Shown: in pieces, positions 62,201 to 64,000 of the stretch | Layout of the letters: every line of letters starts with the position of its first letter | Position numbering within the stretch: the first letter of the stretch is position 1 | Assembly (NCBI RefSeq): GCF_030035675.1 | Contig: NC_084485.1 | Span: forward strand, 93,454,838-93,518,837 | DNA length: 64,000 nucleotides | From: Rhineura floridana | Lineage: Eukaryota; Chordata; Lepidosauria; Squamata; Rhineuridae | Direction of reading: 5' to 3' | The notes under the pieces: generated by a model | Databases searched by the model: none | Seen by the model: the letters and a program-made list of their open reading frames with translations, nothing else | Told to the model about the DNA's origin: nothing | Position numbers and translations under genes: made by a program

Positions 62201-63722
62201 AAGAAGCAGAAAGCAGAGAGTAGGAATCAACGGACAGTTCTCCCAATGGAGGGCTGTAGAAAGCGGAGTCCCTCAAGGATCGGTATTGGGACCTGTACTT
62301 TTCAACTTGTTCATTAATGACCTAGAATTAGGAGTGAGCAGTGAAGTGGCCAAGTTTGCTGACGACACTAAATTGTTCAGGGTTGTTAAAACAAAAAGGG
62401 ATTGCGAAGAGCTCCAAAAAGACCTCTCCAAACTGAGTGAATGGGAGGAAAAATGGCAAATGCAATTCAATATAAACAAGTGTAAAATTATGCATATTGG
62501 AGCGAAAAATCTGAATTTCACATATATGCTCATGGGGTCTGAACTGGCGGTGACCGACCAGGAGAGAGACCTCGGGGTTGTAGTGGACAGCACGATGAAA
62601 ATGTCGACCCAGTGTGCGGCAGCTGTGAAAAAGGCAAATTCCATGCTAGCGATAATTAGGAAAGGTATTGAAAATAAAACAGCCGATATCATAATGCCGT
62701 TGTATAAATCTATGGTGCGGCCGCATTTGGAATACTGTGTACAGTTCTGGTCGCCTCATCTCAAAAAGGATATTATAGAGTTGGAAAAGGTTCAGAAGAG
62801 GGCAACCAGAATGATCAAGGGGATGGAGCGACTCCCTTACGAGGAAAGGTTGCAGCATTTGGGGCTTTTTAGTTTACAGAAAAGGCGGGTCAGAGGAGAC
62901 ATGATAGAAGTGTATAAAATTATGCATGGCATTGAGAAAGTGGATAGAGAAAAGTTCTTCTCCCTCTCTCATAATACTAGAACTCGTGGACATTCAAAGA
63001 AGCTGAATGTTGGAAGATTCAGGACAGACAAAAGGAAGTACTTCTTTACTCAGCGCATAGTTAAACTATGGAATTTGCTCTCACAAGATGCAGTAATGGC
63101 CACCAGCTTGGATGGCTTTAAAAGAAGATTAGACAAATTCATGGAGGACAGGGCTATCAATGGCTACTAGCCATGATGGCTGTGCTGTGCCACCCTAGTC
63201 AGAGGCAGCATGCTTCTGAAAACCAGTTGCCGGAAGCCTCAGGAGGGGAGAGTGTTCTTGCACTCGGGTCCTGCTTGCGGGCTTCCCCCAAGCACCTGGT
63301 TGGCCACTGTGAGAACAGGATGCTGGACTAGATGGGCCACTGGCGTGATCCAGCAGGCTCTTCTTATGTTCTTATGAACTGTTTCCATCCCAGCTGGCTG
63401 GTACAAGAACTGCAATTTTAAGAAATTGTGCCTGAGTTTGCTTTTTTCCTCTTCCCTCACAATCTCTTCTTCCTTGCATGCCATGTTGTATACTTGAGAG
63501 CAGTGGCCATTTTACCAGTTTTTTAAAGCTGCTCTAGGAGCCATATTGGCAAAAGAGTGGGGTAAAAATGCTTTAAATAAATAAATGCCTATGTTGCATG
63601 ACAACCTGTAAGATGTACAGGGAGTGCCTCTATTGCAAGAGGGGAAAAATCAAGTTTTACAGGTACTAACCTATCAGTCTGAAGGTTCATTGTGGTAATT
63701 ATCCATGCCCTTGGAATATAAC
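47200..63722 (-). CDS. NDC1: NDC1 transmembrane nucleoporin, C-terminal 445 residues (12 exons, 5' part outside window)
   Basis: NDC1 anchors nuclear pore complexes in the pore membrane and is needed for pore assembly. The coding exons are, in order, 63722-63671, 56909-56777, 55910-55818, 55153-55072, 54305-54147, 52592-52335, 52217-52099, 51575-51525, 50999-50936, 49990-49890, 49214-49054 and 47263-47200. All introns are GT-AG, all junction phases agree, and the total is 1337 nt. The protein has the last membrane span (in the 56909 exon), a Ser/Pro-rich variable linker (exons 54305 and 52592), then a conserved helical C-terminal domain ending [10 protein letters not shown]. Identity was judged from memory of human NDC1 (674 residues), where these would be about residues 226-674. 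The N-terminal five or so spans lie beyond 64000. No break is seen, so the gene should be functional. Confidence 0.95.
47530..47800 (+). mobile_element. SINE-like repeat in NDC1 last intron
   Basis: 'agctggtcattgcatgaactataattttagg' through 'ctgtaagctgctctgaaagtc' and a TAAATAAA tail matches the repeat at 63377-63592. It may be a SINE with an L2-type tail. Confidence 0.5.
48030..48440. mobile_element. Possible hAT-like element
   Basis: 'agtggcgggcaatcttcgaccc' and 'ttggcccacaaggccaacctgg' recall the hAT family at 45245-45590. The right end is not certain. Confidence 0.35.
49054..49214 (-). CDS. NDC1: NDC1 exon ([20 protein letters not shown])
   Basis: Acceptor ccatactag, donor TTTAAA|gtgagg. 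It is 161 nt, leaving AA of an Asn codon. Continues [20 protein letters not shown] and [11 protein letters not shown], as in human. Confidence 0.95.
49449..49720 (-). mobile_element. L2-like LINE 3' end
   Basis: 'atttatatctcgcccgtcctccaagcaggagcccagggcagc' followed by 'aaaagcactaaaaacacttt' matches the repeat at 56101 almost word for word, plus an A-rich internal stretch. Non-coding part only. Confidence 0.7.
49890..49990 (-). CDS. NDC1: NDC1 exon ([20 protein letters not shown])
   Basis: Acceptor ttttctgaag, donor CAGGAG|gtgagg. It is 101 nt. Nearly identical to human ([20 protein letters not shown]). Confidence 0.95.
50352..50430 (-). mobile_element. CR1 LINE 3' end scrap
   Basis: 'agaatcctagaatagtcgag' plus 'ttggaaggggcctataaggcc' is the reverse complement of a CR1 3' terminus, as at 23434. 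Confidence 0.7.
50936..50999 (-). CDS. NDC1: NDC1 exon ([20 protein letters not shown])
   Basis: It is 64 nt. The acceptor tract is a (CT)n run with C9 upstream, and the donor is TGGAAG|gtaagc. Human: [20 protein letters not shown]. Confidence 0.95.
51291..51420. mobile_element. hAT-type MITE
   Basis: 'gcagatgttgttggacttcagctcccatcagcc' and 'gagttggagtccaacaacatctgg' face each other as a hairpin. Same family as 22712. Confidence 0.75.
51525..51575 (-). CDS. NDC1: NDC1 small exon ([17 protein letters not shown])
   Basis: It is 51 nt, 17 whole codons; skipping would keep the frame. The acceptor pyrimidine tract contains C9 (51588-51596) and the donor is AGCAAG|gtaagg. Human: [17 protein letters not shown]. 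Confidence 0.93.
52099..52217 (-). CDS. NDC1: NDC1 exon (...[15 protein letters not shown])
   Basis: Acceptor cttttgtag, donor GAGCAG|gtataa. It is 119 nt long. The first two-thirds ([20 protein letters not shown]) is divergent; the end matches human RQPSVIYSWIQNKREQ. Confidence 0.92.
52335..52592 (-). CDS. NDC1: NDC1 exon, Ser/Pro-rich linker
   Basis: Acceptor tttgctag, donor AGTTCAG|gtagaa. It is 258 nt long, the largest exon here. It has [31 protein letters not shown], and then [15 protein letters not shown] near its end. Human has EETAFQTPKSS, PPLVKTSLF and SPQLIRRGPRLWTSAS. Low complexity and many Ser suggest a disordered, phosphorylatable linker. Confidence 0.95.
52871..53231. mobile_element. 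hAT-like non-autonomous DNA element
   Basis: 'ggtgaggagcctcaggcccgggggccaaatgtggcc' at the left and 'gaatgtggccctcaggctgaaaaag' at the right give inverted related ends. It lies in an NDC1 intron. No coding content. Confidence 0.6.
54147..54305 (-). CDS. NDC1: NDC1 exon ([20 protein letters not shown])
   Basis: Acceptor tctctaaaag, donor CCTCCAG|gtaaca. It is 159 nt long. The first part is conserved with human (GHPHNWTAISRECLNLL); after NGR it becomes variable. The polypyrimidine stretch before the acceptor is interrupted by purines, so the acceptor is rather weak. Confidence 0.93.
55072..55153 (-). CDS. NDC1: NDC1 exon ([20 protein letters not shown])
   Basis: Acceptor ctctgcag, donor CCAG|gtattt. 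It is 82 nt long, leaving one base. This is one of the most conserved parts (LALQDLM.LSQYS..RRQEV). A decayed copy of this exon lies upstream at about 58535-58602. Confidence 0.95.
55818..55910 (-). CDS. NDC1: NDC1 exon ([13 protein letters not shown]...NPPPLLK)
   Basis: Acceptor ctattttcag, donor TTGAAG|gtatga. It is 93 nt long, 31 whole codons. Human: AHVFPVQPPFAEGSDECLPK, with a matching NPPP end. Confidence 0.93.
56096..56545 (-). mobile_element. L2-like LINE: RT piece joined to 3' end
   Basis: The minus strand encodes '[20 protein letters not shown]', '[20 protein letters not shown]' and 'QLQVLLDET' (RT motif 1-2 region of L2-type LINEs), then jumps to '[12 protein letters not shown]', the C-terminal block, and the 3' tail with TTAC/TAAG repeats. 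The palm with the catalytic box is missing, so there is an internal deletion. Confidence 0.75.
56777..56909 (-). CDS. NDC1: NDC1 exon with the last transmembrane span
   Basis: Acceptor gccttctag, donor ACTGAG|gttggt (a weak donor). It is 133 nt long. It codes for [20 protein letters not shown] and then [20 protein letters not shown], a hydrophobic span rich in W, L and Y, ending IYSTE. Human: [20 protein letters not shown]. Confidence 0.93.
57267..58091. mobile_element. Inserted DNA element with TAA flanks (Harbinger-like?)
   Basis: Termini 'gggtgctttcacac' and (minus strand) 'aggctgcttttacac' are inverted repeats with 'taa' on both sides (57264-57266 and 58092-58094). The 3-bp TWA flank suggests PIF/Harbinger but this is tentative. 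It is itself interrupted by a LINE/SINE tail at about 57415-57530. A short frame (57798-58019) matches no transposase that I can name. Confidence 0.55.
57415..57530 (+). mobile_element. LINE/SINE 3' tail, innermost insertion
   Basis: 'aagttgcccagagtggctggacaacc' and '(aataaat)n' match, on the opposite strand, the insertion in the L1 at 41099-41270. Confidence 0.7.
58535..58602 (-). pseudogene. Decayed copy of the NDC1 55072-55153 exon
   Basis: The minus strand carries 'ttcccagtattcttctgtgc', identical over 20 bp to the functional exon, then 'cttagccagccag'. The derived peptide [18 protein letters not shown] parallels [18 protein letters not shown]. The donor is lost (CCAG|acactt instead of gt), and the front third of the exon has no match. 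It lies in the NDC1 intron upstream of the real exon. Confidence 0.8.
58914..58945 (+). repeat. Direct repeat at the CR1 5' edge
   Basis: ccatcaggatacctg occurs twice, 17 bp apart (58914-58928 and 58931-58945), just before the element's 5' UTR. It may be a junction effect or part of the element. Confidence 0.75.
58965..59125 (+). promoter_or_regulatory. Seven 23-bp tandem monomers in CR1 5' UTR
   Basis: Seven units of exactly 23 bp and without visible difference run from 58965 to 59125. Each has TGACGAAGCGTCA, a perfect inverted repeat of TGACG (CREB/ATF half-site) with a 3-bp spacer. They end 131 bp before ORF1. By analogy with the promoter monomers of mouse L1, they may drive CR1 transcription; this is inference. 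Confidence 0.85.
59257..60159 (+). CDS. CR1 ORF1: zinc finger, coiled coil, SGNH esterase-like domain
   Basis: 300 residues, intact. The N-terminus has CTVC (16-19) and CSRC (34-37), a CxxC-CxxC finger, followed by a leucine-rich helix (about 38-75). An acidic linker leads to an SGNH hydrolase-like domain: GDSII with Ser140, HVGTND (189-194), and DGLHLN with Asp275 and His278, so all presumed catalytic residues are present. Esterase-type ORF1 is known for CR1-group elements, and the protein likely binds RNA and perhaps membranes. The frame ends AEQLLN-stop in a slippery sequence. Confidence 0.9.
   Translation: MQVRSQQGCGGFPVFCTVCSMYDYLPVGQKSWVCSRCNELLALRERLHFLEAKVADLEKLREAERCVEEAFRDVIAVSHSNDDSSPAIMENDGLGEGEHPAEEEGNDPLEGTHSLGDEQLSSRAEDISPGGGGILVVGDSIIRNIDSGVCDGRVDRKVFCLPGAKVADIARRLDSLVDSAGKESVVMVHVGTNDMGKCSREVLEAKFRLLGRMLKARTSKVAFSEMLPVPRAGPARQAQLRSLNAWMRRWCRVEGFGFVRHWGTFWDKPGLYKRDGLHLNQNGTRLLALKIKKVAEQLLN
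60150..60219 (+). promoter_or_regulatory. Putative -1 frameshift signal between CR1 ORF1 and ORF2
   Basis: T-TTA-AAC (60150-60156) in the ORF1 frame is a canonical X-XXY-YYZ heptamer and is followed at once by the TGA stop. Six nt later AGGGGGGA (60163-60170) can pair with TCCCCCCT (60212-60219), 8 bp, with an inner CCCGA/TCGGG stem (60173-60177 and 60200-60204). A -1 slip enters the ORF2 frame. Sequence and geometry are seen; function is inference. Confidence 0.6.
60279..63170 (+). CDS. CR1 ORF2: APE endonuclease and reverse transcriptase
   Basis: The frame is open from 60132 to the stop at 63168-63170. Position 60279 is a GTG, not an ATG, and the first ATG (60414) lies after the endonuclease start YANARSL. 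Endonuclease motifs: ITETWW, GDFN (60783-60794) and SDHS (60987-60998). Reverse transcriptase: [18 protein letters not shown], '[13 protein letters not shown]', [10 protein letters not shown] and FADD (62355-62366), the CR1 form of the catalytic box. The C-terminal '[16 protein letters not shown]' and 'RTRGHSKKL' blocks are complete. Everything needed for target-primed reverse transcription appears intact. Confidence 0.92.
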   Translation: MRAGAQDINSEEQNYHRPNHKCQRHLKRETAYKCLYANARSLRTKMGELECLVLEKSIDIVSITETWWNGENQWDTVIPGYKLYRKDREGHIGGGVALYVKEGIESSKLETPKEADSSTESLWVVIPCPRRDLILGTIYRPPDQNAQGDLEMRYEIEEASKLGNVVVMGDFNYPDIDWLHMCSSHDKEAKFLDILNDYSLDQLVMEPTRGTATLDLILSGDRDLVRDVSVVEPIGSSDHSAIKLNIHVNGQLPRKSNTVTFDFKRGNFTKMRGLVKRKLKNKGQRVTSLENAWKLFKNTILEAQLECIPQIRKGTARAKKMPAWLTSKVKEALRGKKSSFRKWKSCPNEENKKEHKLWQKKCKKTIRDAKKEFEEHIAKNIKTNNKKFYKYIQSRRPSRETIGPLNEKGVKGVLKNDKEIAEKLNEFFASVFTVEDIGQIPDPELTFAGRDSEELRQTVVTREEVLGLMDNIKTDKSPGPDGIHPRVLKELKCEIADLLTKICNLSLGSSSVPEDWKVANVTPIFKKGSRRDPGNYRPVSLTSVPGKLVESIIKARLTKHIEEQALLKQSQHGFCKGKSCLSNLLEFFESVNKHIDRGDPVDIVYLDFQKAFDKVPHQRLLRKLSSHGIRGEVLLWIRNWLRSRKQRVGINGQFSQWRAVESGVPQGSVLGPVLFNLFINDLELGVSSEVAKFADDTKLFRVVKTKRDCEELQKDLSKLSEWEEKWQMQFNINKCKIMHIGAKNLNFTYMLMGSELAVTDQERDLGVVVDSTMKMSTQCAAAVKKANSMLAIIRKGIENKTADIIMPLYKSMVRPHLEYCVQFWSPHLKKDIIELEKVQKRATRMIKGMERLPYEERLQHLGLFSLQKRRVRGDMIEVYKIMHGIEKVDREKFFSLSHNTRTRGHSKKLNVGRFRTDKRKYFFTQRIVKLWNLLSQDAVMATSLDGFKRRLDKFMEDRAINGY
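63171..63376 (+). other. CR1 3' UTR and terminus
   Basis: It contains 'ggactagatgggccactgg' and 'gatccagcaggctcttctta', the block recognised by CR1 reverse transcriptase and shared with CR1-mobilised SINEs, and ends with ttcttatg twice. Confidence 0.9.
63377..63592 (+). mobile_element. SINE-like repeat abutting the CR1 3' end
   Basis: 'agctggctggtacaagaactgcaattttaag' through 'aaagctgctctaggagcc' and an AAATAAATAAAT tail match 47530-47800. It begins right after the CR1 terminus, so the CR1 probably inserted at its start. Confidence 0.5.
63671..63722 (-). CDS. NDC1: NDC1 exon ([17 protein letters not shown])
   Basis: Acceptor cattttag, donor GATAG|gttagt. It is 52 nt long, entering at phase 1 (completes a Gly codon) and leaving two bases. 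Human NDC1 has YIPKAWISTAMNLHID here. It is the first exon seen in the window; a 6.8-kb intron follows that holds the CR1. Confidence 0.88.
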
Positions 63723-64000
63723 CTAAAATGCCAAAACCAGAAAAATCAAGTAAACACAGAGCAGTTTTAACACTTCCATAATCGAAGAAGAATTTTCAGC
63801 ATAACAGTGTTAACAAGAAACGTGAAACCTTTTTTTTTTAAAGGAAAAAAACTGTAATAGATATAAACAAAAAAAATGTTTTTTATTAGGGTTAGCAACA
63901 ATGATTAAGTAGCCAGAGGCCTCCATATTCCATGGAATTCCAGCCCACTGATACATGAGTCTCAATTTAGTTAGTAGCCCACACTTTGAGCTTCTCCCTG
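63723..64000 (-). other. NDC1: NDC1 intron, continuing beyond the window
   Basis: AT-rich intron upstream of the 63722 exon. The previous exon (human region ...NFCILYYFL) is not within these bases. Confidence 0.6.

Larger units (their letters stand above)
58945..63376 (+). mobile_element. Full-length CR1 LINE with both frames open
   Basis: It has a 5' UTR with seven 23-bp monomers, ORF1 (59257-60159), ORF2 frame (60132-63170), a 3' UTR (63171-63360) and the CR1 terminus of two ttcttatg octamers (63361-63376). There is no stop in either frame, which is rare, since most CR1 copies are short 3' scraps (compare 23434 and 50352). It lies in an NDC1 intron in the sense opposite to the gene. CR1 usually makes no target duplication and none is convincing here. 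The left border is approximate. Confidence 0.9.

Noticed and set aside
58914-63400. Target-site duplication around the CR1 (shared ttccatc near 58911 and 63382)
   Set aside because: Only 7 bp, not adjacent to both ends, and CR1 elements normally lack duplications.

Overview
The window is vertebrate nuclear DNA, most likely from a squamate reptile (lizard or snake). The evidence is a GT-AG intron/exon structure, AT-rich introns, and a repeat set typical of squamates: CR1, L2-like, BovB/RTE and L1 LINEs side by side, tRNA-derived SINEs, many hAT and Tigger-like DNA elements and MITEs. No species is named, because no search could be run.

Two host genes are recognised, both on the minus strand. 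(1) The first coding exon of GLIS1 (19300-19691; start codon at 19633) follows a CpG-rich promoter-like region at about 20990-21790. Everything below 19300 is then first-intron DNA of GLIS1, filled with LINE and DNA-element debris. (2) The last 12 coding exons of the transmembrane nucleoporin NDC1 lie between 63722 and 47200. They were read exon by exon, with splice sites and phases that join into one 445-residue C-terminal reading. A poly(A) signal sits at 47002-47007. The gene continues beyond the right edge. GLIS1 lying downstream of NDC1 on the same strand agrees with the order I recall from the human genome, which supports both calls.

Layout: 1-1750, Tigger-like remnant and a 91-bp VNTR composite; 1750-19300, GLIS1 intron with L2-like, BovB and an ORF1-only L1 derivative (perfect 18-bp target duplication); 19300-21790, GLIS1 exon and CpG island; 21790-46985, intergenic, rich in DNA elements (nested hairpin MITEs, two inverted 1.1-kb hAT copies with perfect 8-bp duplications, a Tigger-like element), then BovB and a decayed 6.5-kb L1; 46985-64000, NDC1, whose large intron holds a triple-nested DNA element, a decayed copy of one of its own exons, and a full-length CR1.

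The strongest find is that CR1 (about 58945-63376, plus strand). Both reading frames are open. ORF1 encodes a zinc-finger/SGNH-esterase protein and ORF2 an endonuclease plus reverse transcriptase. Upstream lie seven 23-bp monomers, each with a perfect inverted repeat of the CREB/ATF half-site. At the ORF1 stop the sequence reads T-TTA-AAC-TGA, a canonical -1 frameshift heptamer. It is followed after 6 nt by an 8-bp G/C-rich stem, and a -1 slip enters the ORF2 frame, which is open from 60132 and has no AUG before the endonuclease has begun. This suggests that ORF2 is made as an ORF1-ORF2 fusion by programmed frameshifting.
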